DNA of 64,000 nt, taken from Algoriphagus litoralis. Lineage in GTDB: Bacteria; Bacteroidota; Bacteroidia; Cytophagales; Cyclobacteriaceae. A program made the position numbers and the translations under genes. Under the pieces are notes generated by a model. That model saw only the letters and a program-made list of their open reading frames with translations, did no database searches and was not told the origin of the DNA. The stretch is from contig NZ_QGOL01000011.1 in the NCBI RefSeq assembly GCF_003259255.1, positions 186,001 to 250,000 of the forward strand, written 5' to 3'. Below are positions 34,856 through 44,815 of this stretch, in pieces (the stretch's first letter is position 1; each line of letters opens with the position of its first letter).

Positions 34856-35815
34856 ATGGATTTTCAAATACTGATCAGTAATCTCACCAATCCCAGTTTA
34901 CTTTTTTTCATCCTTGGGATTTTGGCAGTAAAGCTTAAAAGTGACCTAGAGATACCCGGAACCAGCGCTAAATTTATTGCCCTTTATCTCATGCTCTCGA
35001 TAGGGTTCAAAGGGGGACAGGAACTCTCTCACAGCCAGTTGGACTATGGGATTATTTATGCGCTGGCATTTGGTGTTTTGCTTTCGGCCCTAGTACCTTT
35101 TTATACTTTTTTCATTTTGAAAAAGAGGCTAGGGGTAGCCAATGCTTCTGCAATTTCTGCGGCGTACGGTTCGATCTCGGCAGTTACGTTTGTAGCAGCA
35201 GTGGCATTTTTGGAAATGCAGGGTGTGACTTTCGGTGGGCATATGGTGGCCGTCATGGCTTTGATGGAGGCTCCAGCAATTATCTCAGGGGTGATTTTGC
35301 TCCAAAAATATTCGGATCAGAAACCAGAAGGTGGATTGAAAAGCATCATTTTCCATGCATTTACCAATGGCTCAGTTCTTTTGATTTTGGGAAGTTTGGT
35401 GATTGGCCTGATCGCCGATGAAAAACAGGCAGAAGGGATTAAGCCTTTTGTCACAGATATATTCAAGGGGTTTTTGGCAGTATTCCTATTGGATATGGGA
35501 ATCAACAGTGGGAAAAAACTGAAGGCATTCTTCAAATATGGGTATTTCACCACGGCCTTTGCGATCCTTGTTCCTTTCATCAATGGTTGTGTTGTGGCCG
35601 TATTGAGTCATTGGATAGCTCCAGATGCCGGAGATCGTTTGATTTTTTCGATTTTGGCGGCTTCTGCATCCTATATCGCCGTACCTGCTGCCATGAAGCT
35701 CGCAAATCCTGAGGCGGATGAGGGACTGTACGTACCTATGGCCCTGGCAGTCACTTTTCCATTCAACCTGACTTTGGGCATGCCTATTTATTGGATGATT
35801 ATTCAGGTGATTTAG
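34856..35815 (+). CDS. SbtA-type sodium-dependent bicarbonate transporter family protein
   Basis: 319 residues from the ATG at 34856; the longer frame begins upstream of a promoter-like stretch. About ten membrane helices in two inverted halves. Motifs of the Sbt_1 (formerly DUF897) family: 'TNPSLLFFILGILAVKLKSDLEIP', 'MLSIGFKGGQEL', 'SAAYGSISAVTFVAAVAFLE' and 'ASYIAVPAAMKLANPEADEGLYVPMALAVTFPFN'. Cyanobacterial SbtA takes up bicarbonate with Na+. In heterotrophs the substrate is less certain. It is probably under the divergent LysR regulator. Confidence 0.87.
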   Translation: MDFQILISNLTNPSLLFFILGILAVKLKSDLEIPGTSAKFIALYLMLSIGFKGGQELSHSQLDYGIIYALAFGVLLSALVPFYTFFILKKRLGVANASAISAAYGSISAVTFVAAVAFLEMQGVTFGGHMVAVMALMEAPAIISGVILLQKYSDQKPEGGLKSIIFHAFTNGSVLLILGSLVIGLIADEKQAEGIKPFVTDIFKGFLAVFLLDMGINSGKKLKAFFKYGYFTTAFAILVPFINGCVVAVLSHWIAPDAGDRLIFSILAASASYIAVPAAMKLANPEADEGLYVPMALAVTFPFNLTLGMPIYWMIIQVI

Positions 35816-35824
35816 TATGTGAAG

Positions 35825-36226
35825 TCAAAGGAATTTTGCTCGTTCCTCTGGGGTAGGAAGACGACAGGTATTTTTCTTGCCAAACCAGCGGTAGCGATTT
35901 TTCCCAATCCAATCGTAAATGAGGTCTCTGATTCCTGAGGGTAAAATTATAAAGCCATATAAAAGTGGCCAAAGACCGGATAGATTTCTGGCTATCCTCA
36001 GTGCTGCGGTACTTCTGAAGTAAACTTGATCCTCTTCTACCAAAACGAGAGAATCAAGATATTCTGGATTTACCTGAAATTTGGAAAGTAGTTTTTTGCC
36101 TGCTTCCTCTTGCAATGCTCCCACACGAAACTTGTCTTTTTTGTCCCGCTTTATGATGAAATCAATGGAAGCATTGCAGAGGTTGCAAACCCCGTCAAAG
36201 AGGATGACAGATTTGTTTTCGATCAT
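35825..36226 (-). CDS. DCC-family (DUF393) thioredoxin-like protein
   Basis: 133 residues. 'VILFDGVCNLCNASIDFIIKRDK' carries the DGxCxxC motif that names the family; 'GLWPLLYGFIILPSGIRDLIYDWI' and 'NRYRWFGKKNTCRLPTPEERAKFL' are the usual C-terminal elements. The fold is predicted to be thioredoxin-like and redox active, with an unknown partner. Its ATG overlaps the stop of the large secreted protein gene by 4 bases. Confidence 0.88.
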   Translation of the reverse strand: MIENKSVILFDGVCNLCNASIDFIIKRDKKDKFRVGALQEEAGKKLLSKFQVNPEYLDSLVLVEEDQVYFRSTAALRIARNLSGLWPLLYGFIILPSGIRDLIYDWIGKNRYRWFGKKNTCRLPTPEERAKFL

Positions 36227-39000
36227 CTAATAATCTGAATTGTGCCTTTCAGTTCCCGTTCTCTTTGGCTTGGATCCAAAACATCGAAAGTGACCTTGCC
36301 GGAATAGAAGTAAGTACTGGCAGGTAGCTCATTGCCATTTTTGTCCCGGCCATCCCATCGAATGAAAACATCATTTTCGTTGGATTCGAGGCTATTGTAA
36401 CTGAATACCTCAACTCCCCAGCGGTTGACGATGAAGATCTCCACTCCAGTGACAAACCTTGGACATTGTGAAAACGGATTGTCAAAAGCGATGAAGGTAT
36501 CGTTATTGCCATCCCCATTTGGAGTAAAGGCATTAGGCAGATTATATACTGGACAATTATCCACACAGACTACATTGCTCGGTTCGCTTTCGTTTCCAGA
36601 GCGGTCAATTGCGGTGATATAATAGCACCCACGGTAGTTTGGTAGATTGGTGATGGTGGTTTGTAAATCTATGGAAGAGAATTCACCTACCAAGTTGAAT
36701 GTGCCATCCTCACCATCTGGAGTAAAGTATAACTTATACCCACTTAGCTCATCGTCACAATCTCCTGAGAAGTCTGGCACCCAACTCAATTCATGTTCAT
36801 AAATATTGCTGTTGCAGGGTTGTTCGGCCACATAGGCAGAGCATTCTGGCCCTTCAAAGGTCAGAACAGGAGGACATGGTAATCTGTTATCGTCTGGCTT
36901 GGCACAGGTAATCTGTGACTTGTTTTCCAGTGGATAGACAAGGCCTTGTACATTGTATGCTCCTTTGGTAATCACGTAATAGCAGTATTCTAATTCTTTG
37001 ACCAGTGGCACTCCGTTGAAGCTGCCGTCGTCTAGATACGTGAAGCCATTTTGAGTGACATCCACGTCTGCAATTTTCACAAAAGTGTCTACATCGGCTG
37101 CCGCTGCATCTGTTCTGTTTCGGTAGACTTCATGCTGGTATTGCCCGATTTGATTGTTCCAAGGTACATTAAAGGTCCAATTGAGCTCAATCGCCTCATT
37201 GATAATGGTAGGTTCAAGCCTTACCGAAGAAGCCGCAGAGGAAGTGTCGATTTTTGTGGCATTATCCAGCAGGACGACTTTGTAATTGTACACCAGATTT
37301 TCGGTATTCAATCCCGTATCAGTGAAAAGGGTGTCAGTAGTGATTCCAAGCGATATGCGATTGGTATTGCCAGTGAAGCCTTCGCTTCGGAGTAGCTCAT
37401 AGGAATAAGGTCCTGGGAATTGAATTTTGTCAATATCATAGGGAGGGGTCCATTTGACAAAAATCTCCCCTGTTGCCGGATCTGTCTCTTCAATACTCAC
37501 ATTGGTGATGATCGGTACATCTACATCAATTGTGATGCAGATTTCTTCCGAAACAATACTTTCACCAGCTCTAGGCTCAGGAAATCCGGCGACCAATCGG
37601 TAGCAATAGGTGTTGCCTGGAGCTAATCCTTCTCCACCATTCAAGTCGGTGAAGGAGAAGGTATCCATAGTGGTAGTTCCGATTAATTCATACCCAGGGC
37701 GTATACCTGTCTCGCAACTGTCGGGCTGGTAGGGATCCGAATTGATTCTTCTCCAGATTTGCATTTCACTGGCAGAATTGGCACAGACATAAGGATCCCA
37801 GTTTAATTCAGCACTTCGTCCGGGCATTTGCTCGATATCATCCCACACGGGAGGAGGACCAACTACTTTGATTCGCCAGGTCTTGATATCCACGAGTTTA
37901 GGTCCTGATCTGGGCTGATCGGTAATTCTTACCCTAACATCATATTCTCTTGCTCTGATGTGATTGCAGACGGTCTGCCAAGAGAAGTTTACAATTCCTG
38001 GTTGCGGTTGGAACTCACTTTCGGGAGAATAAGTAGCTGGAGATGTGGTGATTTCAATGGGTTCACCGAAGACCTCGATCTTTATCGGATCACCGTCTGG
38101 ATCAGAACCTTGGATGATTTCTTCGATCAACGTCCCCGCTTCCACACAAAGATCTGGAGGCAAAATAAGTTCAGGACGGCGATTGTTGGAGTTTTCGATA
38201 ATAATCTGCATGTCTCGGACTACGTACCCGATTTCCACAAATTTCCCGTCGATTTTTCGCCATTCAATGATTCTAAATGCGACATTGAATTGTCCCGCAG
38301 TACCTGGGGCATCCCAGATCAAGTCTCCAAATATTGGGTCGATATCCAAAAAAGCAGGAGTAGTTCCGTCTTGCTGGCTTTGGCTGAATTCAGCATTTGC
38401 CGGGCTTCTGTAGTTGTTCACCGGTCTTTCAAACGCCTGCTTTGGAACATCCATTCGGTATGAAAGACTGTCACCATCTGGGTCAAAAGCGCCGGGATTA
38501 TGTATGTAACGTACATTTACTGCACCGTTGTCGACTGGTGGGATAGTCAGAACCGGTGAATTATTCACACCGATAAAGGGATCAATATTAATCTCAGTTT
38601 CTACATAAAAAGGGGTATCCACCGAATTGTCCATATTGAGGGTCAGATCATTTCGGTTGAATTCCTGAAATCGGATTTTGTATTTACCAGGGCCCTGGAA
38701 GGTGTGGGTGATCACGAACGTGTTTTTCTCGATTTCGTCCCCCAAATCTTCTACCAAAGAAATGTCACTTTCCGTGTTGAGTTGTACTTCTCTACCGTCA
38801 CCAAAATTAATAACACCTGGGCCAAATACGACGCTAGACCGGGTATCGGTGTAGCCGACCACGGTGATTCTGTAAGTCAGGGTTTGAACCGAGATTCGCT
38901 CAGCGATAATTTCCCCAGCTCGGATGTGCGTGGCAAAGGCTGAAGTCACACCCAAGAGCATGTAGATGAAAAATATTCCAAGGGAAAGTTTGAGCTTCAT
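36223..39000 (-). CDS. large secreted protein with type IX type B (gliding-motility) C-terminal domain
   Basis: 925 residues. Signal peptide to about 23 (SAFA|T), then the 'THIRAGEI' opening common to Bacteroidota surface proteins. PKD/cadherin-like segments follow (to about 380), then three or four fibronectin III-like domains ('IDKIQFPGPYSYELLRSEG', 'ELSWVPDFSGDCDDELSGYKLYF'). The last 90 residues are the gldB-type sorting domain: 'LPNAFTPNGDGNNDTF', 'IVNRWGVEVFSY', 'WDGRDKNGNELPASTYFY' and 'KGTIQIIR'. It should be exported by Sec and then by T9SS to the cell surface or medium, probably as an adhesin or matrix protein. Confidence 0.88.
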   Translation of the reverse strand: MKLKLSLGIFFIYMLLGVTSAFATHIRAGEIIAERISVQTLTYRITVVGYTDTRSSVVFGPGVINFGDGREVQLNTESDISLVEDLGDEIEKNTFVITHTFQGPGKYKIRFQEFNRNDLTLNMDNSVDTPFYVETEINIDPFIGVNNSPVLTIPPVDNGAVNVRYIHNPGAFDPDGDSLSYRMDVPKQAFERPVNNYRSPANAEFSQSQQDGTTPAFLDIDPIFGDLIWDAPGTAGQFNVAFRIIEWRKIDGKFVEIGYVVRDMQIIIENSNNRRPELILPPDLCVEAGTLIEEIIQGSDPDGDPIKIEVFGEPIEITTSPATYSPESEFQPQPGIVNFSWQTVCNHIRAREYDVRVRITDQPRSGPKLVDIKTWRIKVVGPPPVWDDIEQMPGRSAELNWDPYVCANSASEMQIWRRINSDPYQPDSCETGIRPGYELIGTTTMDTFSFTDLNGGEGLAPGNTYCYRLVAGFPEPRAGESIVSEEICITIDVDVPIITNVSIEETDPATGEIFVKWTPPYDIDKIQFPGPYSYELLRSEGFTGNTNRISLGITTDTLFTDTGLNTENLVYNYKVVLLDNATKIDTSSAASSVRLEPTIINEAIELNWTFNVPWNNQIGQYQHEVYRNRTDAAAADVDTFVKIADVDVTQNGFTYLDDGSFNGVPLVKELEYCYYVITKGAYNVQGLVYPLENKSQITCAKPDDNRLPCPPVLTFEGPECSAYVAEQPCNSNIYEHELSWVPDFSGDCDDELSGYKLYFTPDGEDGTFNLVGEFSSIDLQTTITNLPNYRGCYYITAIDRSGNESEPSNVVCVDNCPVYNLPNAFTPNGDGNNDTFIAFDNPFSQCPRFVTGVEIFIVNRWGVEVFSYNSLESNENDVFIRWDGRDKNGNELPASTYFYSGKVTFDVLDPSQRERELKGTIQIIR

Positions 39001-39321
39001 ATTTGGTCGACGTTGGTAATACTTTTTTCTAAAAACGAACAGAATTCTGAAATGTTAATTCCTAAGATTTCGAATTTCGTTTTAACCTATACGAAATAAA
39101 AGGAAGTAAGGAGAAATTCACCTAAAATTCAAACAATAAAAATAAACGTGCTGTTTGATTCATGAATTTGTTGGAGAAAAAATCCACGTTTAAAAACTAT
39201 TTAGAACCTTTTAAAATAAGAGAATGGAATTCGATTGCATTGTTTGCTACCTGTTGCGCATGTAAATTTGGCAGCAATAATTATTAAAAAGACTTTCGTT
39301 CAAAACTAATCACAAATTTGT
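39001..39321. other. intergenic region between the T9SS cargo gene and sdhC
   Basis: 321 AT-rich bases separating divergent genes. I see no ORF or RNA in it. It contains the sdhCAB promoter near its right end; the left part has no recognisable promoter for the cargo gene. Confidence 0.6.
39240..39270 (+). promoter_or_regulatory. promoter of sdhCAB
   Basis: TTG (39240-39242), 20 bases, TAAATTTG (39263-39270), an exact Bacteroidota sigma-70 pattern. The start would be near 39277, leaving about 45 bases of leader before the ATG at 39322. Confidence 0.65.
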
Positions 39322-40005
39322 ATGAGTTGGGTTACCAAAACCTTAAGCAGCACCCTGGGCAAAAAATTATTGATGGCCCTCACCGGATTGTTTCTGATAT
39401 TATTTCTGGTTGTTCACCTGATCGGAAACCTTCAGCTATTGCTTCCTGACAATGGGGAGTCTTTCAACCTTTATGCGGAAAGCATGGCAACCAATCCACT
39501 CATTAAAGTAGTTTCAATAGGCAACTTTGCTTTCATTATCCTCCATGTGATCTATTCTATTTTGCTGACAAGGCACAATAAAAAATCAAGACCTATTGGG
39601 TATGCTGAAACTGCCGCTTCCACGAATAGTGCCTGGTCTTCCCGAAATATGGGAATCCTTGGGACTTTGATTCTGATATTTTTATTGGTTCACTTGAAGG
39701 GATTCTATTATGAAATCAAATTTGGAGAAGTGCCAATGGTGGATTATGCCGGAATAATGTATAAAAATGTGTTCGCGATAGTCGCCGCCGCTTATTCAAA
39801 TGTATTTTACGTAGTGTTTTACGTGATTTCCATGGGTTTTCTGGGTTTTCACTTGTCTCATGGATTTGCAAGTGCTTTCCAAACCCTTGGGCTTAATCAT
39901 GTCAAGTATTCCCCATTGATCCAAAAAGTTGGTATTGGCTTTTCAATTCTGATCCCAGCGCTGTTTGCACTTATTCCGATTGTGATGTATATCCAGTCAG
40001 TTTGA
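39322..40005 (+). CDS. sdhC: succinate dehydrogenase cytochrome b558-type subunit
   Basis: 227 residues with five membrane helices (about 13-33, 62-82, 108-127, 150-180, 205-225) and conserved His in helices ('VVHLIGN', 'ILHVIYS', 'LLVHLKG', 'GFHLSHGFASAFQTLG') that can ligate two hemes, as in the single-subunit Wolinella/Bacillus-type enzyme. It anchors SdhAB and passes electrons to menaquinone. First gene of sdhCAB with a clear promoter. Confidence 0.94.
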   Translation: MSWVTKTLSSTLGKKLLMALTGLFLILFLVVHLIGNLQLLLPDNGESFNLYAESMATNPLIKVVSIGNFAFIILHVIYSILLTRHNKKSRPIGYAETAASTNSAWSSRNMGILGTLILIFLLVHLKGFYYEIKFGEVPMVDYAGIMYKNVFAIVAAAYSNVFYVVFYVISMGFLGFHLSHGFASAFQTLGLNHVKYSPLIQKVGIGFSILIPALFALIPIVMYIQSV

Positions 40006-40046
40006 TTGGTGTTAAAAATGAATGTTGCTAATTTAATCTTACATAG

Positions 40047-41981
40047 ATGATACTAGATTCCAAAATACCTGCTGGTCCTTTGGCAGAAAAATGGACTAAG
40101 CACAAGTTTAACAGCAAGCTGGTCAATCCGGCAAATAAGAGAAAGTACGAGGTCATCGTAGTGGGTACAGGATTGGCAGGAGCATCGGCTGCTGCCTCTC
40201 TAGCGGAGTTGGGTTACAATGTCAAGGCGTTTACTTTCCATGACAGCCCCCGTCGAGCGCATTCTATTGCAGCTCAGGGAGGAATCAACGCTGCTAAAAA
40301 CTACCAAAACGACGGCGACTCAGTATTTAGACTCTTTTACGACACCATCAAAGGGGGTGACTACCGTGCACGTGAAGCCAATGTCTACCGACTGGCTGAA
40401 GTTTCAGTGAAGATCATCGATCAATGCGTAGCTCAGGGAGTTCCTTTTGCCCGAGAATATGGAGGACTTTTGGCCAACCGTTCCTTCGGTGGAGCACAAG
40501 TTTCCCGAACCTTCTATGCGCGGGGACAGACTGGACAGCAGCTGCTTTTGGGCGCTTACTCAGCGCTGAGCAGACAGGTAGCCAACGGGAAAGTAAAACT
40601 GTATCCGAGATCTGAAATGATGGATGTGGTCATGATAGATGGCCATGCCCGAGGAATTGTGACCCGAAACCTGATCACAGGAGCTGTAGAGTCGCATTCG
40701 GCACATGCAGTCTTATTGTGTACAGGTGGCTATGGTAACGTATTCTACCTCTCTACAAATGCAATGGGTTCCAATGTGACAGCAGCTTGGAGAGCTCACA
40801 AGCGTGGTGCTTACTTTGCGAACCCTTGCTTTACTCAGATTCACCCGACTTGTATCCCTGTATCTGGTGATCACCAGTCCAAACTGACCCTGATGTCAGA
40901 GTCCCTCAGAAATGATGGTCGTGTATGGGTGCCTGCTACGAAAGAGACAGCTGAAAAGCTGAGAAAAGGGCAGATCAATGTCAATGACATCAAAGAGGAA
41001 GACAGAGACTATTTCTTGGAGCGAAAATATCCTTCGTTTGGTAACCTGGTGCCTCGAGACGTTGCCTCTCGAAACGCAAAATATGTCTGTGACGAAGGCC
41101 GTGGTGTCAATGAGACTGGAGAAGCTGTATTCTTGGATTTCAGAGATGCCATCAAGCGTGACGGCAAATCGACAATCGAATCGAAATATGGAAACCTGTT
41201 TGACATGTACAAGCAGATCACAGGAGAAGATCCGTATCAAGTTCCAATGATGATATATCCTGCCGTTCACTACACCATGGGCGGATTGTGGGTCGATTAC
41301 AATTTGATGACGACCATTCCAGGATTGTATGCGCTAGGAGAAGCGAATTTTTCAGACCATGGTGCCAACAGACTTGGAGCATCCGCATTGATGCAGGGCT
41401 TAGCAGATGGGTATTTCGTGATTCCTTATACCATCGGTGATTATTTGGCTTCTACACCACCAAAGCCTGTCGACACGACGCATCCTGAGTTTCAAAAGGC
41501 AGCCACTGAAGTGAAAAACCGTGTGGACCAATTGCTGAAAATCAACGGAAAAAAATCAGTCGATTATTTCCACAAGAAGTTGGGAAAAATCATGTGGAAT
41601 GAGTGTGGAATGGCTCGAACAGCCGAAGGGCTGAAAAAAGCCAAAGCAGAGATCAAGCAATTGAAAAAAGATTTCTGGTCAGATGTGAAAGTTCTGGGGA
41701 CAAACGAGGAACTGAACCTTTCTCTGGAGAAAGCGCATCGGGTGGCAGACTTCATTGAATTGGGTGAACTCATGATCGACGACGCGCTGAATAGAGACGA
41801 ATCATGCGGAGGTCACTTCCGTGAGGAATTTCAGACTCCGGAAGGGGAGGCGCTACGCGACGATGAGAACTTCGCCTACGTAGCTGCATGGAAATACATG
41901 GGTGAAAATCAGGAAGAGGAACTTTACAAAGAGCCTTTGGTTTTCGAAAACGTGAAGCTTACCCAGCGTTCATACAAATAA
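40047..41981 (+). CDS. sdhA: succinate dehydrogenase/fumarate reductase flavoprotein subunit
   Basis: 644 residues. FAD-binding '[17 protein letters not shown]' near 33-49, the covalent-FAD His region '[18 protein letters not shown]', 'CFTQIHPTC', '[15 protein letters not shown]', and the active-site Arg region '[19 protein letters not shown]'. It oxidises succinate to fumarate in the TCA cycle. It lies 41 bases after sdhC and 25 before sdhB. Confidence 0.96.
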   Translation: MILDSKIPAGPLAEKWTKHKFNSKLVNPANKRKYEVIVVGTGLAGASAAASLAELGYNVKAFTFHDSPRRAHSIAAQGGINAAKNYQNDGDSVFRLFYDTIKGGDYRAREANVYRLAEVSVKIIDQCVAQGVPFAREYGGLLANRSFGGAQVSRTFYARGQTGQQLLLGAYSALSRQVANGKVKLYPRSEMMDVVMIDGHARGIVTRNLITGAVESHSAHAVLLCTGGYGNVFYLSTNAMGSNVTAAWRAHKRGAYFANPCFTQIHPTCIPVSGDHQSKLTLMSESLRNDGRVWVPATKETAEKLRKGQINVNDIKEEDRDYFLERKYPSFGNLVPRDVASRNAKYVCDEGRGVNETGEAVFLDFRDAIKRDGKSTIESKYGNLFDMYKQITGEDPYQVPMMIYPAVHYTMGGLWVDYNLMTTIPGLYALGEANFSDHGANRLGASALMQGLADGYFVIPYTIGDYLASTPPKPVDTTHPEFQKAATEVKNRVDQLLKINGKKSVDYFHKKLGKIMWNECGMARTAEGLKKAKAEIKQLKKDFWSDVKVLGTNEELNLSLEKAHRVADFIELGELMIDDALNRDESCGGHFREEFQTPEGEALRDDENFAYVAAWKYMGENQEEELYKEPLVFENVKLTQRSYK

Positions 41982-42006
41982 TCTTAAGACAAAAATTCAT
42001 AGCGAT

Positions 42007-42756
42007 ATGCAATTGACTTTAAAAATCTGGAGACAAAAAAACGCATCGGACAAAGGTGGATTTGTAACCTATCCGGTCAGTGACGTTTCCAAAGACATGT
42101 CCTTTTTGGAGATGTTGGATGTGCTAAATGAAAACTTGACCGAAAAGGGAGAAGATCCGGTTCACTTTGATCACGATTGCCGAGAAGGGATCTGTGGCAC
42201 CTGCTCGCTGTATATCAATGGAAAGCCACACGGCCCATTGCAGACGACGACTTGCCAACTTCACATGCGCTCTTTCTCAGATGGACAGACTATCACGATT
42301 GAGCCATGGAGAGCCAAAGCTTTCCCTATTGTAAAAGACCTTGTAGTGAACAGATCGGCCTTTGACCGGATCATTCAAGCAGGTGGATATGTATCAGTAG
42401 GAACAGGCGGAGTACCGGATGCCAATGAGATTCCGATTCCAAAAACCATTGCTGACCTAGCGATGGATGCAGCTCAGTGTATTGGCTGCGGAGCTTGTGT
42501 GGCAGCTTGTAAAAATGCTTCTGCGATGCTCTTCACCTCAGCAAAAGTTTCTCAGTTGGCATTGCTTCCGCAAGGCCAGGTAGAGCGAAAAACCAGAGCA
42601 GAAAAGATGGTAGCTCAAATGGATGCTGAAGGTTTTGGAGCTTGCACCAACACTGGGGCATGCGAAGCTGAATGTCCAAAAGGGATTTCAATCACCAATA
42701 TTGCGCGAATGAACAGAGAATATTTCTCCGCTGTAGTAAGCAGCGAAAACGTCTAA
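42007..42756 (+). CDS. sdhB: succinate dehydrogenase/fumarate reductase iron-sulfur subunit
   Basis: 249 residues. The [2Fe-2S] site is Cys58, Cys63, Cys66 and Cys83. The [4Fe-4S] site is CIGCGAC with Cys158, 161, 164 and then Cys168. A second group, '[14 protein letters not shown]', supplies the [3Fe-4S] cluster. It relays electrons from SdhA to the heme subunit. Last gene of the operon, with a terminator 17 bases on. Confidence 0.96.
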   Translation: MQLTLKIWRQKNASDKGGFVTYPVSDVSKDMSFLEMLDVLNENLTEKGEDPVHFDHDCREGICGTCSLYINGKPHGPLQTTTCQLHMRSFSDGQTITIEPWRAKAFPIVKDLVVNRSAFDRIIQAGGYVSVGTGGVPDANEIPIPKTIADLAMDAAQCIGCGACVAACKNASAMLFTSAKVSQLALLPQGQVERKTRAEKMVAQMDAEGFGACTNTGACEAECPKGISITNIARMNREYFSAVVSSENV

Positions 42757-42772
42757 TTACTTTCCGAATTGA

Positions 42773-42805
42773 GAAAAAGCCAGACCAAAAGTCTGGCTTT
42801 TTTAT
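42773..42805 (+). terminator. terminator of sdhCAB
   Basis: AAAAAGCCAGAC / GTCTGGCTTTTTT forms a perfect stem of about 11 bp with a five-base loop and a T tail. Confidence 0.9.
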
Positions 42806-42867
42806 TTTCACTATTCCAAGACTAAATTGAATTATTATATCATATTTACGATATAAACGCAATAAAA

Positions 42868-42898
42868 TTGGGTTTAATCCTTAAAATATTTAACTTTG
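42868..42898 (+). promoter_or_regulatory. promoter of the symporter-acetyltransferase-racemase cassette
   Basis: TTG (42868-42870), 20 bases, TAACTTTG (42891-42898). Both elements and the spacing match the Bacteroidota consensus, 46 bases before the ATG at 42944. Confidence 0.65.
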
Positions 42899-42943
42899 GC
42901 GAATTATATTTCTATTTCAAATTGATTCAAATCCAAAAAAGTA

Positions 42944-44359
42944 ATGCATTTCATAGATCTGGGGATCTTCATAGCCTACATGCTCGCCATGCTTGGTGTA
43001 GGGTATTTTTTCATGCGGAAAAACTCCAGCCAAGAAGATTACTATGTTGGTGGCAGATCAATAGGTAGCTGGCACATCGGATTGTCTGTAGTGGCCACTG
43101 ATGTTGGCGGCGGGTTTTCAATCGGTCTGGGCGGCTTGGGTTTTGCGATGGGGATTTCAGGTTCTTGGATGCTTTTCACAGGCTTGGTAGGTGCTTGGCT
43201 AGCTGCAGTTGTACTGATTCCCCGAGTCAAATCAGACTCAGCATTCGCCCGGTTTTTCACTTTTCCCCAGATTATTGGCCATCTATTTGACTCGACCGCA
43301 GCAAAGGCTGCAGCAGTCATTTGCTTTTTGGGTTACTTGGGTTTTACTTCCTCCCAGCTGCTCGCAGGAGCCAAACTTGCCTCAGGGACTTTCGAAGGAA
43401 TAGACCTTCATACTGCCCTACTGATCATGGGCGTCATCGCGGTGGTGTACACGGTCATGGGAGGTCTCAAGGCGGTGATTTATACAGATACCATCCAATG
43501 GATTATTTTGATGCTGGGTCTGATGTTTATCGGGATTCCCATGTCTTACAATTTTGTCGGAGGCTGGCAAGGAATCACCCAAACTTTGCCTCCTGAATTC
43601 TTCTCCTTTGGTAATCTTTCCTGGCAGGATTTAGTCAATTGGGCAATCACCATCATCCCGATTTGGTTTGTAGGAATGACCTTGTATCAGCGCATTTTTG
43701 CTGCGAGGGACGTGAAATCAGCCAAGAAGGCATGGTTTATCGCGGGACTTTTTGAATGGCCAATTATGGCATTTTTGGGAGTGTCTTTGGGGTTACTATC
43801 CAGAGTGGCAGTGGATCAAGGTGTGCTGGAGGGATTTACCGCCGCCATGGATCCCGAGATGGGATTGCCCGTCTTACTCAGTCAGATTTTGCCCGCGGGG
43901 ATTTTGGGATTGATGATGTCGGCCTATTTTTCAGCGGTTCTTTCCACGGCCGATTCCTGTCTGATGGCAGCCTCAGGTAATCTTTCTACAGATTTGATTG
44001 GTAAATACCTAAAAAATAAAACGCATAAACAGGAGGTTAGAATCAGTCAGTATTTAACCCTCGGTATTGGGGTCTTAGCGGTTTTTTTAGCTTGGCAAAT
44101 GACAGAGGTGCTTAGCCTGATGCTTTATTCGTATGCTTTTATGGTGTCGGGGTTACTCGTGCCGGTTATTGCCGGTCTTTTCTTTGACCAGCGAAACCCC
44201 AAAGCCGCAGTCGCATCGATGATTGCCGGAGGTACATTGACGGCTGGTCTGACCTTTTCAGGACATTCCTTACCCTTAGGCTTAGATCCCAATTTTTTTG
44301 GGATTTTGGTTTCGCTCCTTGCCTTTTGGACGGTAAATAAAATTTCAAAAAAAAGATAA
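42944..44359 (+). CDS. sodium/solute symporter (SSS family), probable amino-acid uptake
   Basis: 471 residues with about 13 membrane helices. 'DYYVGGRSIGSWHIGLSVVATDVGGGFSIGLGGLGF' is the N-terminal SSS pattern, 'YTVMGGLKAVIYTDTIQW' the conserved middle, and 'SAYFSAVLSTADSCLMAASGNLSTDL' the helix-8 sodium-site region with paired Ser/Thr as in PutP. The cassette partners (acetyltransferase and PLP racemase) suggest an amino-acid substrate. The promoter is clear. Confidence 0.87.
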   Translation: MHFIDLGIFIAYMLAMLGVGYFFMRKNSSQEDYYVGGRSIGSWHIGLSVVATDVGGGFSIGLGGLGFAMGISGSWMLFTGLVGAWLAAVVLIPRVKSDSAFARFFTFPQIIGHLFDSTAAKAAAVICFLGYLGFTSSQLLAGAKLASGTFEGIDLHTALLIMGVIAVVYTVMGGLKAVIYTDTIQWIILMLGLMFIGIPMSYNFVGGWQGITQTLPPEFFSFGNLSWQDLVNWAITIIPIWFVGMTLYQRIFAARDVKSAKKAWFIAGLFEWPIMAFLGVSLGLLSRVAVDQGVLEGFTAAMDPEMGLPVLLSQILPAGILGLMMSAYFSAVLSTADSCLMAASGNLSTDLIGKYLKNKTHKQEVRISQYLTLGIGVLAVFLAWQMTEVLSLMLYSYAFMVSGLLVPVIAGLFFDQRNPKAAVASMIAGGTLTAGLTFSGHSLPLGLDPNFFGILVSLLAFWTVNKISKKR

Positions 44360-44370
44360 AAACTAAGATT

Positions 44371-44814
44371 ATGACTACACTAGAGACGCTCTCCGCTATA
44401 GATAATGCCACTTTTCTCCAAAAGAATGAAATCGCTGATTTCCTTTTTGAGCATCTGGGAAAATATGGAGATCCCAAAGAGGACATTATGAAATGTCTCG
44501 ATTATGCACTCGATGCGGGATTGCAGGCCGGAGGATTTGTGATTTTGGCAAGAGAAAATGGAAAAATTGTAGGTGCCTTGGTGATGAACAAGACTGGGAT
44601 GTCCGGCTACATCCCTGAAAATATCCTCGTTTACATTGCAGTGGATGCCAACCAACGTGGAAAAGGAATCGGTGGGAAAATAATGGATTTGGCGATAAAA
44701 ATGGCAAATGGGGCCGTCGCACTTCATGTTGAAGCCGATAATCCAGCACGCAAACTTTATGAGCGATTGGGCTTTACCAATAAGTATTTGGAAATGAGAT
44801 TAACCCGAAAGTAA
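44371..44814 (+). CDS. GNAT-family N-acetyltransferase of the racemase cassette
   Basis: 147 residues. Helical N-terminus, then the GNAT core 'ENGKIVGALVMNKTG', 'ILVYIAVDANQRGKGIGGKIMD' (acetyl-CoA loop QRGKGIG) and 'VALHVEADNPARKLYERLGF'. It acetylates an amine, perhaps an amino acid. It starts 11 bases after the symporter and ends one base before the racemase gene, so the three are surely one transcript. Confidence 0.9.
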   Translation: MTTLETLSAIDNATFLQKNEIADFLFEHLGKYGDPKEDIMKCLDYALDAGLQAGGFVILARENGKIVGALVMNKTGMSGYIPENILVYIAVDANQRGKGIGGKIMDLAIKMANGAVALHVEADNPARKLYERLGFTNKYLEMRLTRK

Positions 44815-44815
44815 C

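Noticed and set aside
37960..38463. Plus-strand open frame of 167 codons
   Set aside because: Antisense to the large type IX cargo gene, whose domain pattern is continuous through this region; the antisense product has no recognisable motif.
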